In this document: positions 53,298 to 62,324 of the stretch, piece by piece | How positions within the stretch are numbered: the stretch's first letter is position 1 | Layout of the letters: every line of letters starts with the position of its first letter | Assembly: GCA_021733665.1 (NCBI GenBank) | Contig: JAHREI010000001.1 | Span: forward strand, 372,001-436,000 | Direction: 5' to 3' | Source of the DNA: Bacillus subtilis | GTDB lineage: Bacteria; Pseudomonadota; Alphaproteobacteria; Rhizobiales; Rhizobiaceae | DNA: 64,000 nt | Program-made: the position numbers and the translations under genes | The notes under the pieces: model-generated | The model's input: the letters and a program-made list of their open reading frames with translations, nothing else | Told to the model about the DNA's origin: nothing | Database searches by the model: none

Positions 53298-54725
53298 ATG
53301 ACTGAATTGACAGTAAATTCATTTTCCAATGACGGTGCAAATCCGGCAGGTCAACCATTTGTACCGCCTGCACCGGTTCCGCGTAAAAATCCGGTCGGAC
53401 GGCTGGAGCTGATGCGGGTTGTCTATCGCAATCCCTTAGAACTCTGGGGCGAGCCGTCCTATAATGAACCGTGGGTTGAGGTAAACTGGATCGGGATGCG
53501 CACGATTATTGCCAATGATCCGGCGCTGATCCGCCATGTTCTGGTTGAGAATCCGCAAAATTATCCGATGGGAACTGTCCGGCAGCGTGTGCTGCGACCG
53601 ATCCTGCGTGATGGTTTGCTGACGGCTGAAGGCACCACATGGCGGCGTTCGCGCAAAGCGATGGCGCCGGTTTTTACGCCACGCCATATTCACGGTTTTG
53701 CTGATGCCATGCTGAAAAGCGCACAGGAATTTACCACGCGCTATCAGATTGCCGGAACTGTGACGGATGTGTCGCGGGATATGACCCTCCTGACCTATGA
53801 TATTCTGGCCGAGACCTTGTTCTCCGGTGAGATTGCCGGCGATCCGAAGGAGTTCGCCCGTCAGACAGACCGGTTGTTTGAAACAATGGGACGGGTCGAT
53901 CCGTTTGATCTGCTCGGCGCGCCGGACTGGCTGCCTCGCCTGACACAATTGCGTGGCCGTCGTTCGCTCGGCTTTTTCCGCTCGATAGTTGCGCAGACCA
54001 TTCAGCTGCGCAAAGACCGGATGGATCGCGGCGAGAGAGTGCCGAATGATTTTCTGACGCTGCTATTGCAGGCAGAAACCTCACCGGACAAGCCGGATGG
54101 TCTGTCGCGCGACGAGATTGAGGATAATCTGATTACTTTTATCGGTGCAGGGCATGAAACGACTGCCCGTGCTCTTGGCTGGACACTCTATCTGCTGGCG
54201 CAAGCACCATCGGAACGCGCGATTGTTGAAGCGGAAATTGATGCATTTATGGCAGGCGAGGGCAGGGATTTACCGCCGCATCAATGGCTGGAAAGACTTC
54301 CTCTGACCCGCGCCGCTTTCGAGGAAGCGATGCGGCTTTACCCGCCTGCACCTTCAATCAATCGTGAGGCGCTTGCGGATGATCAGTTCGGTGATCTCAA
54401 AATTCGGGCCGGTACAGCAGTTATTGTGATGCCTTGGACAATCCACCGGCACCGGAAATATTGGGACAATCCGGAGGCTTTTATTCCGGCGCGGTTCCAT
54501 CCGCAAAACCGCGATAAAATCGACCGTTTTCAGTATCTGCCTTTTGGTGCGGGACCACGTGTGTGTATCGGCGGCAGTTTTGCCATGCAGGAGGCGGTGA
54601 TTGCTCTGGCGGTTCTGTTGTCAAAACATCGCTTTGACATGGTGGGCGATGCGAAGCCGTGGCCGGTACAAAAACTGACCACTCAGCCTAAAAACGGACT
54701 GCTGATGAAGGTGACGCCGCGCTGA
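53298..54725 (+). CDS. Cytochrome P450
   Basis: Heme-thiolate monooxygenase, 475 aa, soluble (no membrane anchor). The I-helix oxygen-activation motif is IGAGHETTA, the K-helix ExxR is EEAMRLYPP, and the heme-binding loop is PFGAGPRVCIG with Cys423 as axial ligand. The C-helix WRRSRKAMAPVF is also typical. AAGGATGG lies upstream of the ATG. No ferredoxin or reductase gene is adjacent, so the redox partner is elsewhere. Substrate unknown; the motif pattern is closest to CYP102-like or fatty-acid-hydroxylating bacterial P450s, which is only a guess. Confidence 0.92.
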   Translation: MTELTVNSFSNDGANPAGQPFVPPAPVPRKNPVGRLELMRVVYRNPLELWGEPSYNEPWVEVNWIGMRTIIANDPALIRHVLVENPQNYPMGTVRQRVLRPILRDGLLTAEGTTWRRSRKAMAPVFTPRHIHGFADAMLKSAQEFTTRYQIAGTVTDVSRDMTLLTYDILAETLFSGEIAGDPKEFARQTDRLFETMGRVDPFDLLGAPDWLPRLTQLRGRRSLGFFRSIVAQTIQLRKDRMDRGERVPNDFLTLLLQAETSPDKPDGLSRDEIEDNLITFIGAGHETTARALGWTLYLLAQAPSERAIVEAEIDAFMAGEGRDLPPHQWLERLPLTRAAFEEAMRLYPPAPSINREALADDQFGDLKIRAGTAVIVMPWTIHRHRKYWDNPEAFIPARFHPQNRDKIDRFQYLPFGAGPRVCIGGSFAMQEAVIALAVLLSKHRFDMVGDAKPWPVQKLTTQPKNGLLMKVTPR

Positions 54726-54745
54726 GTTTCAGCGCGGCACTTATT
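54716..54745 (+). terminator. Hairpin across the P450 stop codon, possible terminator
   Basis: Perfect 10-bp stem GCCGCGCTGA (54716-54725) / TCAGCGCGGC (54729-54738) with a 3-nt loop, followed by ACTTATTAG. The T content after the stem is low. Confidence 0.5.
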
Positions 54746-54749
54746 AGGG

Positions 54750-54794
54750 GCATGCAGCCCGTCAAAACCGAAATATCATAAGCGGGCTGCGTGC
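54750..54794 (-). terminator. Possible terminator hairpin at the end of the frm operon
   Basis: GCATGCAGCCCG (54750-54761) / CGGGCTGCGTGC (54783-54794), 11 of 12 paired, enclosing the fghA stop codon. There is no T-run on either side, so its function as a terminator is uncertain. Confidence 0.35.
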
Positions 54795-55606
54795 CAGCGC
54801 AAATGCTCATCCATAAAGGTTGAGATGAAATAATAGGAATGGTCATAGCCTTCCTGCATATTCAGCGTCAGCGGAATGCTGGCCTTGGTGCAGGCTTCCT
54901 GCAACAGCCACGGGCGCAGACCATCATCCAGAAAACTGTCCGAAGTCCCCTGATCAACCAGCAGGTTCTCAATCCGGTGGCCGTCTTCAATCAGCGCGGT
55001 TGTATCATAAGCGCGCCATGCGCTCTGATCGTTCCCGAGATATTTCTCAAATGCAGGCTTTGACCATCCGGCTGTGGAAGGCTGGGCAATCGGTGCAAAG
55101 GCCGAAACAGATTTGAAGCGTTCAGGGTTTTTCAGGGCGATGGTGATCGCGCCATGACCGCCCATGGAGTGACCGGTAATCGCCTGACGGGACATATCCA
55201 GCGGAAATTCCTGAGCCACCAGTTTGGTCAGCTCTTCGGTGATATAGCTGTACATCTGATAGTTTTTAGCAAATGGTGTTTCTGTGGCATCGAGATAGAA
55301 ACCTGCACCTTTACCAAACTGCCAGTTATCCGGTTCGTCCGGCACATCGTCACCGCGCGGGCTGGTATCCGGGCAGAGAATAGCAATACCCAGTTCGGCA
55401 GCAAGGCGGCGATATTCGCCTTTATCCATCACATTCTGATGTGTGCAGGTCAGACCGGAGAGATACCACAAAACCGGCACCGGCCCCTGTTCGGCCTGTG
55501 GGGGCAGAAACAGTGCAAAGGTCATATCGCATTGGCAGGCATCGCTTTTATGACGATAGACGCCTTGCGTGCCACCAAATGCTTTGGCTTTTGAAATGGT
55601 TTCCAT
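54776..55606 (-). CDS. fghA: S-formylglutathione hydrolase
   Basis: Cytoplasmic esterase that hydrolyses S-formylglutathione to formate and glutathione, the second step of formaldehyde detoxification. The 276-aa length is typical. The alpha/beta-hydrolase nucleophile is Ser147 in GHSMGG; the opening KAFGGTQGVYRHKSDACQCDMTF and the cysteine region LSGLTCTHQNVM are family hallmarks, and DQGTSDSFLDDGL carries the acid. AGGAG precedes the ATG. It is the last gene of the frmR-frmA-elaA-DUF1345-fghA unit. Confidence 0.95.
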   Translation of the reverse strand: METISKAKAFGGTQGVYRHKSDACQCDMTFALFLPPQAEQGPVPVLWYLSGLTCTHQNVMDKGEYRRLAAELGIAILCPDTSPRGDDVPDEPDNWQFGKGAGFYLDATETPFAKNYQMYSYITEELTKLVAQEFPLDMSRQAITGHSMGGHGAITIALKNPERFKSVSAFAPIAQPSTAGWSKPAFEKYLGNDQSAWRAYDTTALIEDGHRIENLLVDQGTSDSFLDDGLRPWLLQEACTKASIPLTLNMQEGYDHSYYFISTFMDEHLRWHAARL

Positions 55607-55625
55607 ATGGGGCTCCTAAAAGATT

Positions 55626-56267
55626 TCAGCCCAGTTCCATCGCGACATTAACCGCTGCCGCAACCAGAACCGTGTTGAAAAAGAAAGAGATAATGCAATG
55701 CGGCAGTGTCAGTGCCCGCATTTGTCTGGTGGTGACTGCTGTGTCACCGGTACCGGCAGACATGCCGATCATATAGGCGCAATAGACAAAGTCCCAGCCG
55801 GTCGGATCGGGGGTGTTGGGAATTTCCATGCCCCGCTTATACGGATCTTCGTCATTGCCGTCTTTGCGTTGCCAATAGACATGGGCGTAATGCAGAGCGG
55901 CCATCATATGCATTGTTGCCCAGCCCAGCGGCACTGACAGCAAAGTGGTGAGCAGCGAGAGAATATCCGGCTCCGGCTTGCGGTTCACCAGAATGAACAT
56001 GGAGATAACCGCAACAATAACAATGGCCAGTGTCAGGCCGAAGATGACCGGTGCGGGGGCATCCGTATGATCGTTCTTTCTGCGCAGCCGCTCCGGTGTG
56101 AGATAGGACAAGCGTGTTAAAGCGGCAATCAGAAAGGTGAGGAAAAAACAATTCGCGCCGATAACCGGTGCGAGCGGCTTGTCAAAAGGATATGACAGTG
56201 AAAAGCCTGCGACACCGAGAATGGCTGCCAGATAAAAAGGCATATGACGCAGCTGAAGTATTTTCAT
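55626..56267 (-). CDS. DUF1345 family membrane protein
   Basis: A 213-aa inner-membrane protein with about six hydrophobic segments. The C-terminal part, DFVYCAYMIGMSAGTGDTAVTTRQMR followed by SFFFNTVLVAAAVN, is the conserved core of DUF1345, a widespread family without a known role. Its ATG comes 1 base after the elaA stop codon and 19 bases separate it from fghA, so it is inside the formaldehyde operon. Whether it takes part in aldehyde or formate traffic is unknown. Confidence 0.85.
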   Translation of the reverse strand: MKILQLRHMPFYLAAILGVAGFSLSYPFDKPLAPVIGANCFFLTFLIAALTRLSYLTPERLRRKNDHTDAPAPVIFGLTLAIVIVAVISMFILVNRKPEPDILSLLTTLLSVPLGWATMHMMAALHYAHVYWQRKDGNDEDPYKRGMEIPNTPDPTGWDFVYCAYMIGMSAGTGDTAVTTRQMRALTLPHCIISFFFNTVLVAAAVNVAMELG

Positions 56268-56268
56268 G

Positions 56269-56730
56269 TCAGGCTACCGTTTTGGGATAGAGGCGCATAT
56301 CAATATGCGGAATATTGTCTTCCAGATATTCTTCGGAAATGGCAACAAAGCCGAAGGAGCCGTAGAATTTTTGCAAATGGCTTTGCCCGCCCAGCTCAAT
56401 CGGCTGGTCAGGAAAACGTGCTTGTGCAAAATCAACAGCTTCCTGCATCAGACGCTGGCCGAGTTTGTAGCCCCGATAGTTTGGCGCTACCACAACGCGA
56501 CCAATTTTCACCGGCGCATCCTTTTCCGGTGGCAGAACCCGCAGCGTCGCCGCGAGCTCCTCACCATCAAGAATGCTTAAGTGAAATGCGCCGATATCCT
56601 TGCCGTCAATTTCTGCAAAAGCACAATTCTGCTCAACGATGAAGACATCCATGCGCAGTTTCAGCATTGCATAGAGTGCGCGTGGCGTCAGATCGTCGAT
56701 CTCATGCCATTGAGAAATAAACTGCTTCAT
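56269..56730 (-). CDS. elaA: ElaA-like GNAT acetyltransferase
   Basis: A 153-aa acetyltransferase of the ElaA family: WHEIDDLTPRALYAMLKLR and VFIVEQNCAFAEIDGKD are diagnostic, followed by the acetyl-CoA loop KIGRVVVAPNYRGYKLGQRLM and QSHLQKFYGSFGF. Its ATG overlaps the stop codon of frmA (TAATG), which shows tight coupling to the formaldehyde dehydrogenase gene. The substrate of ElaA proteins is not established; the operon position suggests that it acts on a product or target linked to formaldehyde stress, as inference. Confidence 0.88.
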   Translation of the reverse strand: MKQFISQWHEIDDLTPRALYAMLKLRMDVFIVEQNCAFAEIDGKDIGAFHLSILDGEELAATLRVLPPEKDAPVKIGRVVVAPNYRGYKLGQRLMQEAVDFAQARFPDQPIELGGQSHLQKFYGSFGFVAISEEYLEDNIPHIDMRLYPKTVA

Positions 56731-57842
56731 TAGAATGTAATCACCGAACGGATCGATTTACCTTCATGCATCAGATCAAACGCGGTGTTGATCTCATCGA
56801 GCGGCATTTTATGGGTGATAAGATCATCAATATTGATCTTGCCGTCCATGTACCAGTCAACGATTTTCGGCACATCGGTACGGCCGCGCGCGCCGCCGAA
56901 GGCTGTACCTTTCCAGACGCGGCCGGTGACCAGCTGGAACGGACGGGTGGCGATTTCTTTACCAGCTTCGGCCACGCCGATGATGATGCTTTCACCCCAG
57001 CCGCGATGGGTGCATTCCAATGCCTGACGCATCACATCGGTATTACCGGTGGCGTCAAAGGAATAGTCGGCACCGCCGTCAGTCAGGTCCTGAATGGCCT
57101 GCACCACTTTATCATTGCCGACTTCGCGCGGATTGATGAAGTCGGTCATACCGAATTTCTTCGCCATTTCCACTTTGGCCGGATTGATATCAACGCCGAT
57201 GATTTTATCGGCACCAACCATACGCGCGCCCTGAATAACATTGAGACCAATACCGCCGAGGCCGAACACTACAACATTGGAACCCGGACGTACTTTTGCT
57301 GTGTAAATCACAGCGCCGATGCCGGTGGTAACACCGCAGCCGATGTAGCAGATCTTGTCGAAAGGCGCATCTTCACGCACTTTTGCCAGCGCGATTTCCG
57401 GCAGAACGGTGAAGTTCGAGAAGGTCGAGCAGCCCATATAATGGAAGATTTCACCACTATCGCAAGAGAAGCGCGAAGTGCGGTCCGGCATCAGTCCCTG
57501 ACCCTGCGTGGCGCGGATCGAGGTGCAGAGATTGGAGCGCTGCGACAGACAGGTTTTGCACGAGCGGCATTCCGGTGTGTAAAGCGGGATCACATGGTCG
57601 CCTGGACGCAATGTGGTGACGCCTGCACCGACTTCGCGCACGATACCTGCACCTTCATGGCCGAGAATAGCCGGAAACTTGCCCTCTGAATCAAGGCCGG
57701 ACAGTGTATAGGCGTCGGTATGGCACACACCGGTCGCCATCACTTCCACAAGCACTTCACCTGGCTTCGGACCACCGATTTCGATTGTTTCAATAGTGAG
57801 GGGCTTGTTGGCCTCCCAGGCAACTGCTGCGCGCGATCTCAT
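56730..57842 (-). CDS. frmA: S-(hydroxymethyl)glutathione dehydrogenase (class III alcohol dehydrogenase)
   Basis: NAD-dependent zinc enzyme oxidising S-hydroxymethylglutathione to S-formylglutathione. The 370-aa protein shows the catalytic zinc Cys in TGVCHTDAYTLSG and GHEGAG, the structural zinc cysteines in ECRSCKTCLSQRSNLC, the catalytic region YIGCGVTTGIGAV, and the NAD fold VVFGLGGIGLNVIQGARM. AGAGGAAC precedes the ATG. It lies 29 bases after frmR and overlaps elaA by one base. Also called adhC or flhA. Confidence 0.97.
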   Translation of the reverse strand: MRSRAAVAWEANKPLTIETIEIGGPKPGEVLVEVMATGVCHTDAYTLSGLDSEGKFPAILGHEGAGIVREVGAGVTTLRPGDHVIPLYTPECRSCKTCLSQRSNLCTSIRATQGQGLMPDRTSRFSCDSGEIFHYMGCSTFSNFTVLPEIALAKVREDAPFDKICYIGCGVTTGIGAVIYTAKVRPGSNVVVFGLGGIGLNVIQGARMVGADKIIGVDINPAKVEMAKKFGMTDFINPREVGNDKVVQAIQDLTDGGADYSFDATGNTDVMRQALECTHRGWGESIIIGVAEAGKEIATRPFQLVTGRVWKGTAFGGARGRTDVPKIVDWYMDGKINIDDLITHKMPLDEINTAFDLMHEGKSIRSVITF

Positions 57843-57871
57843 GGCTTTGTTCCTCTTTAAATCAGTGTCTT

Positions 57872-58153
57872 TTATTTCAGATAAGAGCGGATGATCCGCA
57901 TAAGCTGGTCGATTTCCGTATCCATTTCAGCCGGAGACAGAGCTGCTTGCGGCTGTTGGAAGGTCTCTTTTAAATGGCTTTCCAGCACCTCAGCCATCAG
58001 GCCGGTGGCGGCACCGCGCATGGCGGCAAGCTGCTGTAAAAGCGCACCGCATTCTGTGCCTTCCTCTACGGCGCGTTCAAGTGCCTCTGCCTGACCTTTA
58101 ATACGGCGCAGGCGTGTCATGACGCGTTTCTTGGCTTCCGGTGAGTGGGGCAT
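57872..58153 (-). CDS. frmR: Formaldehyde-responsive repressor FrmR
   Basis: A 93-aa all-helical repressor of the CsoR/RcnR/FrmR family. The formaldehyde-sensing pair of FrmR, Pro2 at the N-terminus and Cys35 in GTECGALLQQ, is present, as is His60 in ESHLKE; the residues of a copper CsoR are not, because position 64 is Thr rather than Cys. The conserved DNA-contact helix is RLRRIKGQAEALERAVEEG. It heads the frm operon, with a pseudo-palindromic operator inside the promoter just upstream. Confidence 0.92.
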   Translation of the reverse strand: MPHSPEAKKRVMTRLRRIKGQAEALERAVEEGTECGALLQQLAAMRGAATGLMAEVLESHLKETFQQPQAALSPAEMDTEIDQLMRIIRSYLK

Positions 58154-58180
58154 GGTTTTCTACCGATGAATATGGTGATG

Positions 58181-58209
58181 AAAATATATACTATGGGGGA
58201 GTATGTCAA
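58181..58209 (-). promoter_or_regulatory. frm operon promoter with embedded FrmR operator
   Basis: On the minus strand, TTGACA (58204-58209) and TATTTT (58181-58186) are spaced by 17 bases. The spacer holds ATACTCCCCCATAGTAT (58188-58204), AT-rich half-sites flanking a C5 tract, the design of the E. coli frmRAB operator. Binding of FrmR there would block the promoter. Confidence 0.75.
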
Positions 58210-58297
58210 TTGATGTGCAGTCTCTGCTCCTCAAGAATAGTAAAGCACATTGCGGCTGTTTATAATTCGCAGCAATCAGAATCATTTATCAGGTGCG

Positions 58298-60781
58298 TTG
58301 TCTTTGCCTCAGCTGTCCGTTTCATCACTTCCGCTTTTGCCTGTCCGCGAGGCGCTGCCGCACCTGGATCATGCCTTGCAGGCTGGCGGCTCTGCCGTTC
58401 TGGTTGCGCCGCCCGGTGCGGGTAAGACGACTTTAGTGCCGTTGCATCTGTTGCAAGCAGACTGGCGCAAGAGCGGACGGATTATTGTGCTGGAGCCGCG
58501 CAGACTGGCAGCACGTGCTGCGGCCACACAAATGGCACGCTTGCTTGGCGAAGAGGTTGGCAAGACGGTCGGTTACCGGATGCGTCTCGACAGCCGCTAT
58601 AATGCGCAGACGCAAATTCTGGTGGTGACGGAAGGCGTGTTCGCCCGCATGATCCTTGATGATCCGGAACTGTCCGGCATCAGTGCGGTGCTGTTTGACG
58701 AATTTCATGAGCGCAGTCTGGATGCTGATTTCGGATTGGCGCTGGCGCTGGATGTGCAGGGAGCCTTGCGTCCCGATCTTAAAATTCTGGTGATGTCGGC
58801 AACGCTTGACGGTGCGCGGGTGGCGGAATTGCTCGATAATGCGCCGGTGGTGGAAAGTGAAGGTCGTAGTTTTCCGGTTGAAATCCGCTATCAGGAACGC
58901 AAAACCGATGAGCGGATTGAAGATGGAATGGCGCGGACAATCCGCGCGGCTCTGGCGGATGAGCAGGGCAGTTTGCTGTGTTTCCTGCCCGGTCAGGGCG
59001 AGATTGAACGCACAGTCCGAGCATTGGAAGGGCGCATTGGCGAGCATGTGATGCTCTGTCCGTTATATGGGGCAATGGACGGGCGCGATCAGGATGCGGC
59101 GATCAAAACTGCGCCGGAAGGCAAGCGCAAAGTGGTGCTGGCAACCTCGATTGCGGAAACTTCGATCACTATTGACGGTGTGCGGGTGGTGATCGACAGC
59201 GGGTTGTCCCGTCAGCCGCGTTTTGAACCGGCGACCGGTCTGACACGGTTGGAAACCGTGCGTGCATCACAGGCGGCGATTACCCAGCGGGCAGGGCGTG
59301 CAGGACGAACTCAATCCGGCATAGCGATCCGGCTCTGGCATGAGGGGCAGACATCTTCTCTGCCGCGTTTTACCACGCCGGAAATTCTGGAAGCTGATCT
59401 GTCATCGCTGCTGCTCGATTGTGCGGCATGGGGCGTGCAGAATGTCAGCGATTTGCGTTTGCTGGATCAACCCTCAGCGGCCAGTCTGAAAGAGGCGGCT
59501 ACCTTGTTGAAACGGCTTGGCGCACTGGATGGTGACGGACGGCTGACGATTTCTGGCGAGCAGATCAGAAAATTCGCTTTGCCTGTACGACTTGCGCATA
59601 TGGTGGCAGAGGCGGCCAATCACGGCGAGGCTTTGCAGGCGGCAGAGCTTGCTGTGCTGATGACCGAGCGGGGGCTTGGCGGCAACGAGGTTGATCTCGA
59701 TGCACGGCTTTCCCGCTTCCGGCGTGATCGCGGTGACCGTGCACAAAAGGCGCGTGGCTTGGCGCGCTCACTGATTAAAGATTTACCGGCTGCAAATGTG
59801 CAAAGCAAAGAAGATACCCATGCCGGTCGTCTGCTGCTGGATGCTTATCCGGATCGCGTGGCCAAAGCGCGTGGCAATGGCGGACAGTTTATTCTTGCCA
59901 ATGGGCGTGGTGGTGAGCTGGATGCTAGCCAGCATTTGTCACGTGCATCGTGGCTGGTGGTGGCTGATCTGACCGGACGGGCAGGGGCGCAGCGTATTCT
60001 CTCTGCCGCTGAGGTGAATGAGGAGGATATCCGCAAAAGTCTGGCAAGTCAGATCGAAGGTGGACAGCAGGTTATTTACGACCCTGAACGCAAAACTTTG
60101 CGTGCCCGTGAGGCGGTGCGGCTGGGGGCAATAACCCTGTCGGAGAAAAATCTGGCAGCACCATCAGGAGAGGCCGCCGATCTGGGCGTTGTTCAGGCGG
60201 TGCGCCAATATGGTTTGGATATTCTGCCTTGGGACAAATCTTCTTTAACGCTGCGCCGCCGTCTTGGCTGGCTTTATCGCGGGCTTGGTGAGCCATGGCC
60301 GTCTATGGATGATGAGCATCTGCTGGCGACATTGGAAGACTGGTTGTTGCCGTTTCTGACCGGAGAGGCGCGACTCGATAAAATCAGCCAATCCGCGCTG
60401 ATGAACGGCTTGCGCTCTCTTGTGCCGTTTGATCTGCAACGGCAGATTGATACACTGGCACCAACACATTTTACGGTGCCGACCGGCTCCAATATCGCGA
60501 TTAATTATGAAGGTGATGAGCCGGTTATTGCTGTGCGGGTGCAGGAATTGTTCGGTTTGACAACACATCCTTCCATTGCCCGCGATACGGTGCCGTTGCT
60601 ACTGGAATTATTGTCTCCGGCACACCGGCCAATCCAGATCACCCGCGACCTGCCAAATTTCTGGAAAGGCTCATGGGCAGATGTGCGTACCGATATGCGC
60701 GGCCGTTATCCGCGCCATGTCTGGCCGGAAAATCCCGCAGAGGCGGATCCTACGCGGCGTGCCAAACCACGGGGCACGTGA
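58298..60781 (+). CDS. hrpB: ATP-dependent helicase HrpB
   Basis: DEAH-type helicase of the HrpB family, about 827 aa. Motifs: PPGAGKTTLVPL (Walker A), LEPRRLAARAAA, FDEFHERSLDADF (DExH box), MSATLDG, ATSIAETSITIDGVRVVIDSG (motif V) and QRAGRAGRTQSG (motif VI). The C-terminus has the HrpB-specific end with WPEDPA-like VWPENPAEADPTRR. The start is unclear: there is no ATG in the right place, and TTG at 58298 or 58304 after AGGTG are the best candidates. Its biological role is poorly known in general. The gene ends directly beside a long palindrome. Confidence 0.92.
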   Translation: MSLPQLSVSSLPLLPVREALPHLDHALQAGGSAVLVAPPGAGKTTLVPLHLLQADWRKSGRIIVLEPRRLAARAAATQMARLLGEEVGKTVGYRMRLDSRYNAQTQILVVTEGVFARMILDDPELSGISAVLFDEFHERSLDADFGLALALDVQGALRPDLKILVMSATLDGARVAELLDNAPVVESEGRSFPVEIRYQERKTDERIEDGMARTIRAALADEQGSLLCFLPGQGEIERTVRALEGRIGEHVMLCPLYGAMDGRDQDAAIKTAPEGKRKVVLATSIAETSITIDGVRVVIDSGLSRQPRFEPATGLTRLETVRASQAAITQRAGRAGRTQSGIAIRLWHEGQTSSLPRFTTPEILEADLSSLLLDCAAWGVQNVSDLRLLDQPSAASLKEAATLLKRLGALDGDGRLTISGEQIRKFALPVRLAHMVAEAANHGEALQAAELAVLMTERGLGGNEVDLDARLSRFRRDRGDRAQKARGLARSLIKDLPAANVQSKEDTHAGRLLLDAYPDRVAKARGNGGQFILANGRGGELDASQHLSRASWLVVADLTGRAGAQRILSAAEVNEEDIRKSLASQIEGGQQVIYDPERKTLRAREAVRLGAITLSEKNLAAPSGEAADLGVVQAVRQYGLDILPWDKSSLTLRRRLGWLYRGLGEPWPSMDDEHLLATLEDWLLPFLTGEARLDKISQSALMNGLRSLVPFDLQRQIDTLAPTHFTVPTGSNIAINYEGDEPVIAVRVQELFGLTTHPSIARDTVPLLLELLSPAHRPIQITRDLPNFWKGSWADVRTDMRGRYPRHVWPENPAEADPTRRAKPRGT

Positions 60782-60782
60782 G

Positions 60783-60903
60783 ATATTTCGGCTCTGGCGG
60801 CCTGCAAATGGCACTCTTCTGCGCTCCGGTGCTCACGTACTGGTAGTACGCTCCGCTCCGGTTCTCGCAGAGCACCATTTTCGACTCGCCATAACCAAAA
60901 TAT
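60783..60903. repeat. Long imperfect palindrome, 121 bp, after hrpB
   Basis: The left arm begins ATATTTCGGCTCTGGCGG and the right arm, read in reverse complement, begins ATATTTTGGTTATGGCGA; both arms continue through AAATGG and CTCT to a centre CGTACT-GGT-AGTACG at 60836-60850. It also holds direct repeats of GCTCCGGTnCTC. It starts two bases after the hrpB stop codon. The composition resembles a dispersed repeat known to me from many proteobacterial genomes, but I cannot search for copies. Confidence 0.65.
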
Positions 60904-61019
60904 GACGTCGAGATTTGTTTAAGATTGCCCTGCGGCAGGATGGCGCAGATTTACTTGCGTACATGCTGATTTTGCAGCATAAGGCATTGTGCGTGTGACA
61001 TTTTACGGGGAAAGACTGA

Positions 61020-62324
61020 ATGGCAAATGGTGATCTGATTAACCGGGCCTCGTCGCTTTCTCGTCGCTTGCGTCTGACAACATTAGTGCGTGTGCGCTGG
61101 TTTGCCATTACCGGCCAGACTGCCGCCGTGTTGTTCGTTTCTCTGTCTCTGAATTTTGTCTTTCCGCTCGGGATCAGCTTTGCGCTGATCGCTGTGTCCG
61201 CGTGGCTGAACCTGTTTCTGTCTTTCCGGTATCAGCTCAATCATCGCCTGGATTTGCGCACGGTTCTATTGGTGCTGGCCTTTGATATTCTGCAACTTAC
61301 CGGCTTGTTATATCTGACCGGCGGTCTGCAAAACCCGTTTGCTGTGCTGCTGGTCGTGCCGGTGATTATTGCGGCAACCGCACTGTCGGTGCGCAGTATT
61401 CTGCTGCTTGGTTTGATGACCATTGCTTGCGCCAGTGTTCTGGTGGTGTGGCACTTGCCGCTGCCTTGGTATAGCGGTGTGACCCTGGAATTACCGCTGA
61501 TGTTTGTCATCGGTGTCTGGTGTGCCATCGCGTCTACACTGATCTTCAGTGGTATCTATGTCTATCGTATCGCTGAAGAAGCGCGTCAGCTGGGTGATGC
61601 TTTGAGCGCTACTGAACTGGTGTTGCAGCGCGAACAGCATTTGTCAGCGCTGGATGGTCTTGCCGCCGCTGCCGCCCATGAGCTGGGAACACCGCTGGCA
61701 ACCATCACACTGGTGGTGAAAGAGATGCAGCGCGCTCTGAAAAATGATGACCGTTATGCAGAAGATATCCAGCTGTTGTCTTCGCAGGCACAGCGTTGCC
61801 GTGAAATCCTACAACGCCTCACCAGCCTGTCTTCAGAAGGCGAAGAGCATATGTCGAAACTGGCATTGTCTTCGCTGATCGAAGAAGTTATCGCGCCGCA
61901 CCGCAATTTCGGTATTCAGATTGATGTCGAGAAAAAGCCTGATCCGAAGTCAATGGTTGCCGAGCCTGTTGTCCGCCGCAATCCGGGGGTGATTTACGGA
62001 CTGGGTAATCTGATCGAAAATGCCGTGGATTTTGCCAAGACCGAGACACAAGTGGTCTGGGGCTGGGACGAGAATTCAGTGCGCATTACCATCCGTGATG
62101 ACGGTAAAGGGTTCTCGACAGATATGCTGGACAGGATCGGCGAGCCTTATATGTCGCGCCGCAGCGATGAGCGTAATGGGGGCGGATTGGGGCTGGGACT
62201 GTTCATTGCCAAGACATTGCTGGAGCGTTCCGGTGCACATATCTCATTTGCAAACCGGCCTGAGCCTGGTCAAAGCGGTGCAGAGATCACAATTGTCTGG
62301 GCGCGGCAGGCGCTGACCGCATAA
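61020..62324 (+). CDS. regB: Redox sensor histidine kinase RegB/ActS/PrrB
   Basis: Inner-membrane kinase sensing the redox state of the quinone pool and phosphorylating RegA. The 434-aa protein has six membrane helices (about 25-190), the quinone-binding heptad GGLQNPF at residues 101-107, the H-box AAAHELGTPLAT with His220, the redox-active cysteine at 260 in QRCREIL, and the ATPase motifs NLIENAVDFAK, DDGKGF and GGGLGLGLFIAKTLL. All RegB features are kept. ATG follows GGGGAAAG. regA lies 169 bases downstream. Confidence 0.95.
   Translation: MANGDLINRASSLSRRLRLTTLVRVRWFAITGQTAAVLFVSLSLNFVFPLGISFALIAVSAWLNLFLSFRYQLNHRLDLRTVLLVLAFDILQLTGLLYLTGGLQNPFAVLLVVPVIIAATALSVRSILLLGLMTIACASVLVVWHLPLPWYSGVTLELPLMFVIGVWCAIASTLIFSGIYVYRIAEEARQLGDALSATELVLQREQHLSALDGLAAAAAHELGTPLATITLVVKEMQRALKNDDRYAEDIQLLSSQAQRCREILQRLTSLSSEGEEHMSKLALSSLIEEVIAPHRNFGIQIDVEKKPDPKSMVAEPVVRRNPGVIYGLGNLIENAVDFAKTETQVVWGWDENSVRITIRDDGKGFSTDMLDRIGEPYMSRRSDERNGGGLGLGLFIAKTLLERSGAHISFANRPEPGQSGAEITIVWARQALTA

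Noticed and set aside
60833-61108. A 91-codon minus-strand frame over the hrpB-regB gap
   Set aside because: It reads through the long palindrome and the first codons of regB on the opposite strand; its C-terminal part is just the repeat in translation.
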